A stretch of DNA of 42,941 bases from an uncultured Caulobacter sp. (GCA_937925635.1 CALALX010000010.1:1-42941); one strand, 5' to 3'; shown: positions 10,929 to 20,177, counted from the stretch's first letter. Notes: generated by a model from the letters alone, not told the origin. Translations and numbers: made by a program.

Positions 10929-11617
10929 GCGGCGTCCACCACCTTGCCGCCGCCCATCGTGATCTGGCGGTCGGCCCGCGCCGCCAGCGCCGGGTCGTGG
11001 GTCACGAGCACCAGGGCCGCGCCGGTCTCGGCGACCAGCTCGAACATCAGGTCGGCGACGCTGCCGGCGTTGGCCGAATCGAGATTGCCGGTCGGCTCGT
11101 CCGCGAACAGGAGCTCCGGTTGCACCGCCAGGGCGCGGGCGAGGGCGACGCGCTGCTGCTCGCCGCCGCTCAGCTGATGCGGATAGTGGCGAAGGCGTTC
11201 GGACAGGCCGACGCGGGCCAGCCAGTCGCGGGCGACCTTGCCGGCCGTGCTCCAGCCGGCGATCTCCATCGGCGCGGCGACGTTCTCCTCGGCCGTCATG
11301 TTGGGCAGCAGGTGGAAGGACTGGAAGACCAGCGCCGCCTTGCCGCGCCGCAGCTTCGCACGCCCATCCTCGCCCAGGGCGCCGAGGTCCTTGCCGAACA
11401 GCCGCACCGTGCCCGAGGTCGGCTGCTCCAGCCCGGCCGCCACCGCGATGAGCGATGACTTGCCGGACCCGGAGGGCCCGACCACCGCCACACGTTCGCC
11501 CGGCTCGACCGTCAGGCTGACCCCGCGCAGGATCTCCACCGGTCCCGCCGCGGAGGGCAACGTCAGGGTGACCGCGTCGAGAGACAGCGGCATCGGCGGC
11601 GTTGTTGCGTCGAACAT
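10925..11617 (-). CDS. ybbA: ABC transporter ATP-binding protein (YbbA type)
   Basis: A 230-residue ATPase of the LolD/MacB/YbbA group. Walker A is GPSGSGKSS, the Q-loop is VFQSFHLLPNMTAEENV, the signature is LSGGEQQRVALARALA, and Walker B is ELLFADEPTGNLD, where the EPTGNLD form is typical of this group. The H-loop is VTHDPALA. The ATG at 11617 is chosen because it keeps the N-terminal strand before SLDAVTLTLPSAAG; an internal Met is at residue 9. There is no strong Shine-Dalgarno. It is coupled to the downstream permease gene and divergent from tesA across 51 bases. Confidence 0.93.
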   Translation of the reverse strand: MFDATTPPMPLSLDAVTLTLPSAAGPVEILRGVSLTVEPGERVAVVGPSGSGKSSLIAVAAGLEQPTSGTVRLFGKDLGALGEDGRAKLRRGKAALVFQSFHLLPNMTAEENVAAPMEIAGWSTAGKVARDWLARVGLSERLRHYPHQLSGGEQQRVALARALAVQPELLFADEPTGNLDSANAGSVADLMFELVAETGAALVLVTHDPALAARADRQITMGGGKVVDAA

Positions 11618-11668
11618 GCGAGGAGGGCGTTTTCCGGTGGACCTGTTCACCCTATGTAGGATGAAGCC

Positions 11669-12328
11669 ATGGCTTGCACACCTTACGGTCCCGTCACACG
11701 CCGCATGTTCGGCGGCCTGCTGCTCGGCGCGGCGGCCACCGGCGCTGGCGCGCAGCCGCGCCGGCCCGCTCGTCCGCGCATCGTCACCGTCCTCGGCGAC
11801 TCGATCACCGCCGGCTACGGCCTGCCGGCCCGTGACTCGCTGCCGGTCAAGCTGGAGGTCGAGCTCGCCAAACTGGCGCCCGGCACGCGGGTGCGCGGGG
11901 CCGGCGTCAGCGGCGACACTACGGCCGGCGGTCTGGCGCGCCCGGACTTCAGCGTCCAGGCCGACACCAGCCTGTGCGTCGTGGCCCTGGGCGGCAACGA
12001 CCTGCTGCAGGGGCTCGACCCCCGTACGACCCGCGCCAACCTCGATCGAATTCTGGCCCGCCTGAAGGCGCGGCGAATTCCAGCGGTGCTGTGCGGGATC
12101 GCCATCCCCGCCGCGCTCGGCCGATCCTACGCACGCGACGTCTCCGCCCTCTATGCCGACCTGGCGAAGAAGTACGGCGTGCCGCTCTATCCAAACCTGC
12201 TGGCCGGCGTCGGCGGCGACCGACGGCTGAACCAGCGCGACGGCCTGCATCCGAACGCCGCCGGCGCCGCCGTCATCGCCGCCCGGCTCGCGCCGGTCGT
12301 GGCCCGCGCGCTCATGACGCGGGCTTGA
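11669..12328 (+). CDS. tesA: SGNH/GDSL esterase (TesA-type arylesterase/thioesterase I)
   Basis: This 219-residue secreted hydrolase has an N-terminal signal with a twin-arginine-like start (TRRMFGGLLLGAAATGAGA). All SGNH blocks are visible: block I GDSITAGYGL with the nucleophile Ser, block II Gly in VSGDTTAGG, block III GGND, and block V DGLHPN with the Asp and His of the catalytic set. The family cleaves acyl esters and thioesters in the periplasm. Its divergent placement from ybbA-ybbP is conserved in many proteobacteria and supports the TesA assignment over other GDSL enzymes. The natural substrate cannot be read here. Confidence 0.87.
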   Translation: MACTPYGPVTRRMFGGLLLGAAATGAGAQPRRPARPRIVTVLGDSITAGYGLPARDSLPVKLEVELAKLAPGTRVRGAGVSGDTTAGGLARPDFSVQADTSLCVVALGGNDLLQGLDPRTTRANLDRILARLKARRIPAVLCGIAIPAALGRSYARDVSALYADLAKKYGVPLYPNLLAGVGGDRRLNQRDGLHPNAAGAAVIAARLAPVVARALMTRA

Positions 12329-12347
12329 ATTCACCTGGGGGATTTGA

Positions 12348-13400
12348 ATGCAGTTTTCGAAGTTGGGGCGCACCGGCATCGCGGTGAGTCGTTGCTGCCT
12401 GGGCACCATGACCTGGGGGTCGCAGAACACCGAGGCCGAGGCCCATGACCAGATGGACTACGCGCTTGAGCGGGGCGTGACCTTCTGGGACACCGCCGAG
12501 ATGTACGCCAGTCCGCCGCGACCCGAGACGCAAGGCCGCACCGAGCAATACATCGGGACCTGGCTGAAGAAGAGCGGCAAGCGCGACCAGATCGTGCTGG
12601 CCAGCAAGGTCGCCGGTCGCGGCTCGGTGTTCGGCGGCCTGGATTGGATCCGCGCCGACAGGTCGAACGCTCGCCAGACCAAGGCGCAGATCGATGAGGC
12701 GGTCGAGAATTCACTGCGCCGCCTGCAGACCGACTACCTCGATCTCTATCAGCTGCATTGGCCGGATCGGGCGGTCCGCACCTTCGGCGGCATGACCTTC
12801 CGCGACTACGACGATGACTACGAGCCGTTCGAATCGATCCTGGAGGCCCTCGACAAGCATGTGAAGGCCGGCCGCATCCGGGCCATCGGCCTGTCGAACG
12901 AGTTCCCCTGGGGCGTGATGCGCTTCCTGCAGGAGAGCGACAAGCGCGGCCTGCCGCGCGTGGCCTCGATCCAGAACGCCTACCACCTGGCCAACCGCGT
13001 CTATGAGTATGGCCTGGCCGAGATGGGCCTGCGCGAGGACATCGGCCTGCTGGCCTATTCGCCGCTCGCCCAGGGCTGGCTGACCGGCAAGTACCTCGAC
13101 GGCGCCCTGCCGGAGGGCTCGCGCAAGCAGCTCTACAATCGCATGCAGCGCTACGAGGGGCCCGGCGCTCACGAGGCCTTCAAGGCCTATGTCGAGCTCG
13201 CCCGCGCGCACGGCATCGACCCGGCGCATCTGGCCTTGAAGTTCTGCGACACGCGCCCGTTCGTGGCCGCGACCATCATCGGCGCGACGTCCATGGCGCA
13301 GCTGAAGACCAACATCGACGCGTTCGATCTGCAATGGACCGAAGAGCTGGAGAAGGCTGTCGACGCGATCCACGCACAGCATCCGAACCCCTGTCCTTGA
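12348..13400 (+). CDS. tas: NADP(H)-dependent aldo-keto reductase (Tas type)
   Basis: A 350-residue TIM-barrel aldo/keto reductase. The catalytic tetrad is visible as Asp in FWDTAEMYAS (with the Tyr), Lys in LASKVAGR and His in YQLHWPDRA. The NADP-binding end carries IIGATSMAQLKTNIDAFD. The length, the LGRTGIAVSRCCLGTMTWG start and the LHWPDRAVRTFGG insert are typical of Tas. In E. coli tas was found as a suppressor in tyrosine auxotrophs; the physiological substrate is not settled. The start at 12348 follows GGGGGA at a good distance, 19 bases after tesA, so co-transcription with tesA is likely. Confidence 0.9.
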   Translation: MQFSKLGRTGIAVSRCCLGTMTWGSQNTEAEAHDQMDYALERGVTFWDTAEMYASPPRPETQGRTEQYIGTWLKKSGKRDQIVLASKVAGRGSVFGGLDWIRADRSNARQTKAQIDEAVENSLRRLQTDYLDLYQLHWPDRAVRTFGGMTFRDYDDDYEPFESILEALDKHVKAGRIRAIGLSNEFPWGVMRFLQESDKRGLPRVASIQNAYHLANRVYEYGLAEMGLREDIGLLAYSPLAQGWLTGKYLDGALPEGSRKQLYNRMQRYEGPGAHEAFKAYVELARAHGIDPAHLALKFCDTRPFVAATIIGATSMAQLKTNIDAFDLQWTEELEKAVDAIHAQHPNPCP

Positions 13401-13404
13401 CGCT

Positions 13405-13512
13405 GTGCGGGCTTCGACACGCGCCCTTACGGGCGCAGCTCAGCATGACTAGGTTTGGATGCCTCTGATTCAGTCATCCTGAGCAGGCCCGCAGCGCCGT
13501 GTCGAAGGACGC
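13405..13512. repeat. Inverted pair of GTCAT...GACGC elements
   Basis: Unit 1 (13405-13449, minus orientation) and unit 2 (13473-13512, plus) share the frame gtcatNNTgag...gtgtcgaANN with variable hairpin centres. The flanking triplets pair within each unit: GCT with AGC in unit 1, CCT with AGG in unit 2. Unit 2 ends 1 base before the thpR start and contains AAGGA at 13505-13509. Confidence 0.82.
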
Positions 13513-13513
13513 A

Positions 13514-14053
13514 ATGCCCATGATCCGCCTGTTCGCCGCCATCGCCGTTCCCGAGGAGATCGGAGAGCCGCTGACCGCCCACATGCACGGGCTGGAGGGT
13601 GCGCGGTGGCGTCCGCTGGAGGCGCTGCACATCACGCTGCGCTTCTTCGGCGATGTGGCCGAACCGATGGCGGACGACATCGACTCGGAGCTGTCGGCCA
13701 TCACCATGCCGCCCTTCGGGGTGACGCTGGAGACCGTCGGGGCCTTCGGCGAAGGGCGGGACATCCACGCCGTCTGGGCGGGGGTCGCCGAAAGCGCGCC
13801 GCTGCGACACCTGGCGGCGAAAAGCGAGACGGGCGCCCGGCGCGCCGGGATGAAGGCCGAAACGCGGGCCTACCGGCCGCATGTGACCCTGGCCTACCTG
13901 CGGCGGCCGGACCCCGGTGCGGTCGCCCGCTGGATCCAGACCCACAATCTTCTGAAGTCGGCGCCGTTCGGGGTGGACCGGTTCGGACTGTACTCCAGCC
14001 ACCAGACCTCGGAAGGGTCCCGGTACGTGCTGGAGCGGGAGTACCGGCTGTAG
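13514..14053 (+). CDS. thpR: RNA 2',3'-cyclic phosphodiesterase (2H family, LigT/ThpR)
   Basis: A 179-residue 2H phosphoesterase with both signature motifs, H39-x-T41 in ALHITLRFFG and H123-x-T125 in RPHVTLAYL. The N-terminus (RLFAAIAVPEE) is typical. The family opens 2',3'-cyclic phosphates to 2'-phosphates and was named for 2'-5' RNA ligation in vitro; the cellular role is unclear. Two close ATGs exist, 13514 and 13520 (MIRLF). The AAGGA inside the preceding repeat is 4 and 10 bases from them, so either may be used. A GTG at 13499 lies within the repeat and is not favoured. Confidence 0.88.
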   Translation: MPMIRLFAAIAVPEEIGEPLTAHMHGLEGARWRPLEALHITLRFFGDVAEPMADDIDSELSAITMPPFGVTLETVGAFGEGRDIHAVWAGVAESAPLRHLAAKSETGARRAGMKAETRAYRPHVTLAYLRRPDPGAVARWIQTHNLLKSAPFGVDRFGLYSSHQTSEGSRYVLEREYRL

Positions 14054-14071
14054 GGCGGCTTATGGTGCACT

Positions 14072-14184
14072 GCGTCCTTCGAGACGCGGCTTCCCCACGC
14101 CTCAGGATGGCGAAGGGCAGGGGGCTGCCCTACTGAATTCGTCATGGTGAGGAGCGAGCCTCAAGCGCGCGTCTCGAACCACGC
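14072..14184. repeat. Inverted pair of GTCAT...GACGC elements
   Basis: Unit 3 (14072-14110, minus orientation; CCT pairs with AGG) and unit 4 (14141-14184, plus; GGT pairs with ACC) lie between the convergent thpR and dapF genes. Unit 4 ends 6 bases beyond the dapF stop codon. Confidence 0.8.
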
Positions 14185-14190
14185 AGGCCG

Positions 14191-15015
14191 TCAAAGCCGC
14201 CCCGAGAACTCCACCTCGACCGGGCCGGTCATGATCACGTGGCCGTCGCGCTCGCGCCATTCGATGGTCAGATCGCCGCCATCGAGCTCCAGCGTCGCCT
14301 TGCGGCCGGTCAGGCCGCGCCGCGCCGCCGCGACCAGCGCCGCGCAGGCGCCGGTGCCGCAGGCCTTCGTCAGGCCCGCGCCGCGCTCCCAGACGCGCAG
14401 TCGGATGCGGTCGGGGGCCTTGACCCAGGCGAAGCCGACGTTGACGCCCTCCGGAAACAGCGGGTGATGCTCGATCAGGCTGCCGGAGCCGCGGACAAGG
14501 GCGTCATCGGGCTCGCGATCGACGAAGAACACGACGTGCGGATTGCCCATGCTGACCGCGCCGGGCGTGTGCAGGTGCGGGGCGTCGATCGGGCCCACCT
14601 GCAGCTCGATGTTGCGGGTGTCCATCTCCTCGGCCAGCGGAATCTGGTCCCAGGCCAACCGAGGCTCGCCCATGTCGACGGTGACGACATGGTCGCCGGC
14701 GCGCTGGCCGCTGAGCGTCCCGCCGTCGGCGCCGAAGACGACCTCGTCCCGGCCGCCGGCCTCCATTAAGAGCCAGGCCACAGCGCGCGTGCCGTTGCCG
14801 CAGGCGCCGACCTCCTCGCCGGTGTTGTTCCAGAACCGGACGAAAGCCGCTTCGCCCGGCGCGCGCGAGGGCTCGATCGAGATCAGCTGGTCGTAGGGCG
14901 TGCGGTCGTTGATCGCGCGGACCTCGTCCGGCGACGGCTCGAACGGCTCGTCACGCGCCTCGACAACGACGAAGGCGTTGCCCAGGCCGTTCATCTTCAG
15001 GAACGGTCGGCTCAT
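14191..15015 (-). CDS. dapF: Diaminopimelate epimerase
   Basis: The 274-residue enzyme interconverts LL- and meso-diaminopimelate for lysine and peptidoglycan synthesis. The two catalytic cysteines are present: Cys72 in GACGNGTRA and Cys219 in KACGTGACAA. The N-terminus FLKMNGLGNAFVVVEAR is diagnostic and fixes the ATG at 15015. Length is normal. It is divergent from the channel gene at 15068 with a gap of only 52 bases, so their promoters must overlap. The converging thpR gene is separated by a repeat pair. Confidence 0.97.
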   Translation of the reverse strand: MSRPFLKMNGLGNAFVVVEARDEPFEPSPDEVRAINDRTPYDQLISIEPSRAPGEAAFVRFWNNTGEEVGACGNGTRAVAWLLMEAGGRDEVVFGADGGTLSGQRAGDHVVTVDMGEPRLAWDQIPLAEEMDTRNIELQVGPIDAPHLHTPGAVSMGNPHVVFFVDREPDDALVRGSGSLIEHHPLFPEGVNVGFAWVKAPDRIRLRVWERGAGLTKACGTGACAALVAAARRGLTGRKATLELDGGDLTIEWRERDGHVIMTGPVEVEFSGRL

Positions 15016-15067
15016 CGGACCTGTATATAGACGACGGCGAACGCTTCGTCAGAGGGCAGGATCAGGA

Positions 15068-15868
15068 ATGGCGACGGACGAGGGTGAAGGCCGCGGGCGA
15101 CTGTGGCGACTGCGCGCCTTGCTGCGCAGCCTCTACCACGGCTCCTCGCCGACGGCCGTTTGGTTCCGACTGGGCGTCATCGTCGTCGACCTGGCCATCA
15201 TCGCCTTCTTCATCGCCGCGCCGCTGATGCGGGAGAACCGGCAGGTCTTCTACGCCATCGACTACGCCATCGCCGTGGTGATGATCCTCGATCTCGGCGC
15301 CCGCGCGCTGGCCTGGCCGAGCCTGAAGAGCTGGTTCAGGCGACCGATCGTCTGGGTCGATCTGTTCGTTCTCGTCACGCTGCTGTTCCCGGCCTGGCTG
15401 GCCAACCTCGGCTTCCTGCGCGTGGTGCGGCTGTGGACCCTGGTCGAGAGCGAGTTCTTCTGGCGAACGGTCGGCCGGAAGTTCGACGACACCCGCTGGG
15501 AGGAGATCACCAAGGCGTCGGTACGGCTGATCACCTTCATCTTCGTTGTCACCGGCTTCGTCTACGCCAGCTTCATCGGCCGCTACGAGGGCATCAGCGG
15601 CTGGGTCGACGCGCTCTATTTCACAGTCACCACCCTGACCACGACCGGCTATGGCGACATCTCGCTGCCGGGCGTTTGGGGGCGACTGCTGTCCATCTTC
15701 GTGATGTTGGTCGGGGTGTCGCTGTTCATCCGCCTGATGCAGCTGCTGGTGCGGCCGCACAAGGTGCTGTTTCCATGCCCCGCCTGCGGGCTCAAGCGGC
15801 ACGATCTGGACGCCGTCCACTGCAAGGCTTGCGGCGAATTGCTCAACATCCCGAACGACGAGACATAA
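15068..15868 (+). CDS. Voltage-gated-type potassium channel with C-terminal zinc ribbon
   Basis: A 266-residue membrane protein. Hydrophobic spans lie near residues 34-52, 60-80, 96-112, 150-170 and 205-226. The pore loop with selectivity filter TTTGYGD is at 191-197, just before the last span, as in K+ channels. The putative S4 helix (FLRVVRLWTLVE) has few basic residues, so voltage sensing may be weak. After the last helix a short soluble tail carries CPAC (237-240) and CKAC (252-255), a four-cysteine zinc ribbon. The ATG at 15068 with AGGA just upstream is preferred to in-frame starts inside dapF. Potassium selectivity is inferred from the filter. Confidence 0.88.
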   Translation: MATDEGEGRGRLWRLRALLRSLYHGSSPTAVWFRLGVIVVDLAIIAFFIAAPLMRENRQVFYAIDYAIAVVMILDLGARALAWPSLKSWFRRPIVWVDLFVLVTLLFPAWLANLGFLRVVRLWTLVESEFFWRTVGRKFDDTRWEEITKASVRLITFIFVVTGFVYASFIGRYEGISGWVDALYFTVTTLTTTGYGDISLPGVWGRLLSIFVMLVGVSLFIRLMQLLVRPHKVLFPCPACGLKRHDLDAVHCKACGELLNIPNDET

Positions 15869-15936
15869 CCTTCCTCTGGACGCCCCGTCGCGCCCGCCGC
15901 ATTGTCGCGCGCCTGTAAAGTCGGGAACCGTCCTTC

Positions 15937-18075
15937 ATGAAGTCCAGAGCGTTCGCTGCGGCGCTGTTGCTCGTCGCCACCCCCGCGCTTGCCGCGACCA
16001 CGCCGTTTGAATGGCTCGAAGCCGTCGACGGCAAGGAGGCGATGGACTGGGTCCGGGCCGAGAACGCAAAGACCCTGCCCCTGCTTGAAGCCGACGGCCG
16101 CTTCGCCGGGCTGAAGGCCGACGCGATGAAGATCCTCTCGGCCAGCGACCGGATCGCGACGCCGACGTTCCATGGCGAGGACGTCTACAACTTCTGGCAG
16201 GACGCCACCCATACCCGCGGCGTCTGGCGTCGGACGACATTGGACAGCTACCGCTCGGACGCCCCGGTCTGGGAAACGGTGCTCGACATCGACGCCCTGG
16301 CGAAGGCCGAGAACGCCAACTGGATCTGGAAGGGCGCGACCTGCCGGCCGGTCACCCATGACCGCTGCCTGATCGAGCTGTCCAACGGCGGCAAGGACGC
16401 TGTCGAAATTCGCGAGTTCGACCTGAAGACCCGTCGCTTCGTCGAGGGGGGCTTCCGCCTGCCGGAGAGCAAGCAGACGGTCGAGTGGCTGGACGCCGAC
16501 ACCCTGATCCTGACCCGCGACTGGGGGGGCGGCACGACCACGGAGTCTGGCTATGGCTTCGTCGTGAAGACGCTGAAGCGCGGCCAGCCGCTGTCGGCGG
16601 CGACGGAAGTGTTTCGCGGCGACCGCAAGGACGTCAGCGCCTCGCCGGCCGTCTATCGCGATCGCGTCGGCGCCCGCGTCGTCGTCCTGCAGCGGGCCGT
16701 CGACTTCTTCCACACCGAATACTCGATCCTGACGGACAAGGGGGTCGAGAAGACCCGGTTGCCGCAGCGGTCCACGATCCAGGGCTTTGTCGGCGGCGAT
16801 CTGGTCGTGACGCTGGAGGAGTCCTGGGCCGGTCCGCGCTTCCCGAACGACAAGGAGCCGAGAGCTTTCGCGGCCGGGACCCTGATCTCGATCACGCCCG
16901 ACAAGGCGCTGGGCAAGCCCCTGACCGGCCCGAACGGCGAGATCGTCATCAGCAACAACTGCGATCCCTGCGTCATCTTCGCGCCGACCGACCGCCAATC
17001 GATCGACCAGGTCGCGGTGACCGACAACCGGGTCGCCGCCGTCGTCTATGACAACGTCCGCGGCCGGCTGATGACCTTCGAGGACCGTGGCGAATGGGGC
17101 TGGCGCGCGTCGACCCTGCCGACCGCCGACAACGCCGCCGTCTCGCTGGTCTCCACCAGCGACAGCGGCGACCAGCTGTTCTTCACCGTCGAGACCTTCG
17201 TCACCCCAACCCAGCTGAGCCTGGCCGAGCTGACCACGGGCAAGGCCGAGGTCGCCAAGACCCTGCCGGCCCGCTTCGACGCCTCGACCCATGTCGTCGA
17301 GCAGAAGGAAGCGGTCTCCAAGGACGGCACGAAAGTCCCCTATTTCGTCATCCATCCGAAAGGCCACGCCCATGACGGCAAGGACCCGACCCTGATCCAC
17401 GCCTACGGCGGCTTCCAGTTGAGCAAGCTGCCCGTCTACGATCCTCTGGTCGGCAAGCTGTGGTTGGAGCGCGGCGGCACCTACGTCGTCGCCAACATCC
17501 GCGGCGGCGGCGAGTTCGGCCCCGCCTGGCACGAGGCGGCGCTGAAGGGGAATCGGCAACGCGCCTACGACGACCTGTTCGCCGTCGCCGAGGACGTCAT
17601 CCGGCGCAAGATCACCTCGCCGCGCCACCTAGGCTTCTATGGACGCTCGAACGGCGGACTGCTGGCCGGGGTGGCGATGACCCAGCGGCCGGACCTGTGG
17701 AACGCCGTGGTCGTCGAGAGCCCGCTGCTCGACATGATGCGCTACCACCTCCTGCCGGCCGGGGCGTCCTGGATCGGGGAGTACGGCGATCCGACCAAGC
17801 CCGAGGAGGCCGCCTGGATCGCGACCTATTCGCCGCAGCAGAACGTGCGGCCGGGCGTGACCTACCCGCTGGCCTACATCACCACCTCGACCAAGGACGA
17901 CCGCGTCCACCCGGGCCACGCCCGCAAGTTCGCCGCGCGCCTGGCCGAGGTCGGCGCGCACTACCTCTATTTCGAGAACACTGACGGCGGTCACGCCAAC
18001 GGCGCCGATCCCGCCGCGAACGCCAGGCGGTGGGCGATGCACTATACGTACCTGTCGCGGCAATTGATGGATTGA
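15937..18075 (+). CDS. Prolyl oligopeptidase family serine peptidase (S9A), first of tandem pair
   Basis: A 712-residue peptidase with a signal peptide (MKSRAFAAALLLVATPALA). The N-terminal propeller region resembles prolyl oligopeptidase (DNFWQDATHTRGVWRRT-like segments, then VEWLDADTLILTRDWG). The C-terminal alpha/beta hydrolase domain holds Ser571 in GRSNGG, the Asp in STKDDRVHPGH, and His686 in DGGHANG, a complete triad. Such enzymes cut short peptides after proline; export to the periplasm suggests peptide scavenging. The next gene is a close paralogue starting 2 bases after this stop, so they form an operon. Confidence 0.9.
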   Translation: MKSRAFAAALLLVATPALAATTPFEWLEAVDGKEAMDWVRAENAKTLPLLEADGRFAGLKADAMKILSASDRIATPTFHGEDVYNFWQDATHTRGVWRRTTLDSYRSDAPVWETVLDIDALAKAENANWIWKGATCRPVTHDRCLIELSNGGKDAVEIREFDLKTRRFVEGGFRLPESKQTVEWLDADTLILTRDWGGGTTTESGYGFVVKTLKRGQPLSAATEVFRGDRKDVSASPAVYRDRVGARVVVLQRAVDFFHTEYSILTDKGVEKTRLPQRSTIQGFVGGDLVVTLEESWAGPRFPNDKEPRAFAAGTLISITPDKALGKPLTGPNGEIVISNNCDPCVIFAPTDRQSIDQVAVTDNRVAAVVYDNVRGRLMTFEDRGEWGWRASTLPTADNAAVSLVSTSDSGDQLFFTVETFVTPTQLSLAELTTGKAEVAKTLPARFDASTHVVEQKEAVSKDGTKVPYFVIHPKGHAHDGKDPTLIHAYGGFQLSKLPVYDPLVGKLWLERGGTYVVANIRGGGEFGPAWHEAALKGNRQRAYDDLFAVAEDVIRRKITSPRHLGFYGRSNGGLLAGVAMTQRPDLWNAVVVESPLLDMMRYHLLPAGASWIGEYGDPTKPEEAAWIATYSPQQNVRPGVTYPLAYITTSTKDDRVHPGHARKFAARLAEVGAHYLYFENTDGGHANGADPAANARRWAMHYTYLSRQLMD

Positions 18076-18077
18076 GC

Positions 18078-20177
18078 ATGCGTACCTACCTGCTGGCAGC
18101 CGCCATGACCCTCTCAGCCCTTACCGCGTCCGCCGCCGTTCCCGCACCCTCGACCGACGATCCCTATACCTGGATGGAGGAGATCGAGGGCGAGCGCGCG
18201 ATGGCCTTCGCCCGCTCCGAGAACGAGCGCTCGCTGCCCTCGCTGCAGGGTGACGCCCGCTACGCGGCGCTGCGCCAGCAGGCCCTGACCATCCTGCAGG
18301 CCAAGGACCGCATCCCGGCCGTCGGCTTTTCCGGCGACGGGAAACTGAGCAACTTCTGGCAGGACGCCGTCCATGTGCGCGGGATCTGGCGCAAGACCAC
18401 GATGGACAGCTACCGCACGGCCGATCCGGTCTGGGAGACGGTGCTGGACATCGACGCCCTGGCCAAGGCCGAGGGCAGGAACTGGGTCTACAAGGGCGCC
18501 AGCTGCCTGGCCCCCGAGGATCGCTATTGCCTTGTCGCCCTGTCGGACGGCGGCAAGGACGCGGTCGTCTACCGCGAGTTCGACTCGGTGACGAAGACCT
18601 TTGTCGTCGGCGGCTTCGAGTTGCCCGAGGGCAAGCAGAACGTGACCTGGGTGGACAAGGACACCCTGCTTGTCGCCCGCGACTGGGGCGAGGGCACGAT
18701 GACCAAATCGAGCTATCCCTTCGTCATCAAGCGCTGGACGCGCGGCGCGCCGTTGTCGGCGGCGACCGAGGTGTTCCGGGGCACGGTCGATGACGTCTCC
18801 GCCTCGCCCTACGTCCTGCGCGACGCCGACGGCAGGGTCGAGGCGGTGATGATCAACCGCGCGGTCAGCTTCTTCGAGAGCGAAACCTATCTGTTGACCG
18901 ACAAGGGCGCGGTGAAGCTGCCCTTCCCGCTGAAGAGCTCGATCCAGGGTCTCGTGCAGGGCCGGTTGGTCTTCACCCTGGAAGAGGACTGGGCCGCCCA
19001 CGGCTTGAAGCAGGGCGACCTCGCCGCCTTCGACCTGGCCGCCATCAAGGCCGATGCGGACAAGGCCCATCCAACCCTGATCCTGCGGCCGACCGCGCAC
19101 CAGTCGATCGAGGGGATCAATCTCAGCCGCAACAAGCTGATCGTCGCCCTCTACGAGGATGTGAAGGGCAAGGCGCTGGTCTTCACGCCGGGCGCCGACG
19201 GCTGGACCAGCCGGGCGCTCGATCTGCCGGCCAACGCCTCGATCGGAATCGGCTCGGCCTCCGAGACCGACGACCGGGTCTTCGTCACGGTCGCCAACTA
19301 CCTGACGCCGTCGACCTTCTGGCTGGCGGACGCGGCCAGCGGCCAGGTCGAGACGATCAAGGCCTCGCCGGCCCGGTTCGACGCCTCCACGCACGTGGTC
19401 GAGCAGTTCTTCGCGACCTCGAAGGACGGGACCAAGGTTCCCTATTTCGTCGTCCGTCCGAAGGACCTGAAGTACGACGGCTCGGCCCCGACGCTGCTCT
19501 ACGCCTACGGCGGCTTCCAGAGTTCGATGACGCCCGGCTACTCGCCCAACGTCGGCAAGCTCTGGCTCGAACGCGGCGGCGTCTACGTCGTGGCCAATAT
19601 CCGCGGCGGCGGCGAGTACGGTCCCGCCTGGCACCAGGCCGGACTCAAGGCCAACCGCCAGAAGGTCTATGACGACTTCTTCGCGGTGTCCGAGGACCTG
19701 ATCGCCCGCAAGATCACCAGCCCGCGGCGGCTGGGCGTCATGGGCGGCAGCAACGGCGGTCTGCTGATGGGCGTGGCCCTGACCCAGCGCCCGGACCTCT
19801 ACAACGCCATCGTCATCCAGGTGCCGCTGTTTGACATGCTGAACTACACCCGCATCGGCGCCGGCGCGTCCTGGGTGGGCGAGTACGGCGACCCGGCGAT
19901 CCCCGAGGAGCGGGCCTGGATCGCGGCCTACGACCCCTACTCCAACCTCAGGGCGGGCAAGCCCTATCCGAAGGTGTTCCTGGAAACCTCGACGAAGGAC
20001 GATCGCGTCCATCCCGCCCATGCCCGCAAGGCCGCCGCGCGGCTCAAGGCGCTGGGCTACAGCTACCTCTACTACGAGAACATCGACGGCGGGCACTCCG
20101 CCGCCGCCAACCTCGACGAGACGGCGACCCGTCTGGCGCTGGAATATACCTACCTCAGCCAGCAGCTGATGGACTGA
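18078..20177 (+). CDS. Prolyl oligopeptidase family serine peptidase (S9A), second of tandem pair
   Basis: A 699-residue paralogue of the preceding enzyme with its own signal peptide (MRTYLLAAAMTLSALTASA). It keeps the triad: Ser558 in GGSNGG, the Asp in STKDDRVHPAH, and His673 in DGGHSA. Shared blocks such as NFWQDAVHVRGIWRKT and LWLERGGVYVVANIRGGGE show a recent local duplication. The nucleophile elbow differs (GGSNGG here, GRSNGG in the neighbour) and the approach to the active site differs (QVPLFDMLNYTRI versus ESPLLDMMRYHLL), suggesting separate peptide preferences. The ATG at 18078 gives the signal peptide. A bidirectional terminator follows. Confidence 0.9.
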   Translation: MRTYLLAAAMTLSALTASAAVPAPSTDDPYTWMEEIEGERAMAFARSENERSLPSLQGDARYAALRQQALTILQAKDRIPAVGFSGDGKLSNFWQDAVHVRGIWRKTTMDSYRTADPVWETVLDIDALAKAEGRNWVYKGASCLAPEDRYCLVALSDGGKDAVVYREFDSVTKTFVVGGFELPEGKQNVTWVDKDTLLVARDWGEGTMTKSSYPFVIKRWTRGAPLSAATEVFRGTVDDVSASPYVLRDADGRVEAVMINRAVSFFESETYLLTDKGAVKLPFPLKSSIQGLVQGRLVFTLEEDWAAHGLKQGDLAAFDLAAIKADADKAHPTLILRPTAHQSIEGINLSRNKLIVALYEDVKGKALVFTPGADGWTSRALDLPANASIGIGSASETDDRVFVTVANYLTPSTFWLADAASGQVETIKASPARFDASTHVVEQFFATSKDGTKVPYFVVRPKDLKYDGSAPTLLYAYGGFQSSMTPGYSPNVGKLWLERGGVYVVANIRGGGEYGPAWHQAGLKANRQKVYDDFFAVSEDLIARKITSPRRLGVMGGSNGGLLMGVALTQRPDLYNAIVIQVPLFDMLNYTRIGAGASWVGEYGDPAIPEERAWIAAYDPYSNLRAGKPYPKVFLETSTKDDRVHPAHARKAAARLKALGYSYLYYENIDGGHSAAANLDETATRLALEYTYLSQQLMD

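Noticed and set aside
13405..14184. Regularly spaced repeats that could be read as CRISPR
   Set aside because: Units are inverted, unequal in sequence and spaced irregularly; no cas genes.
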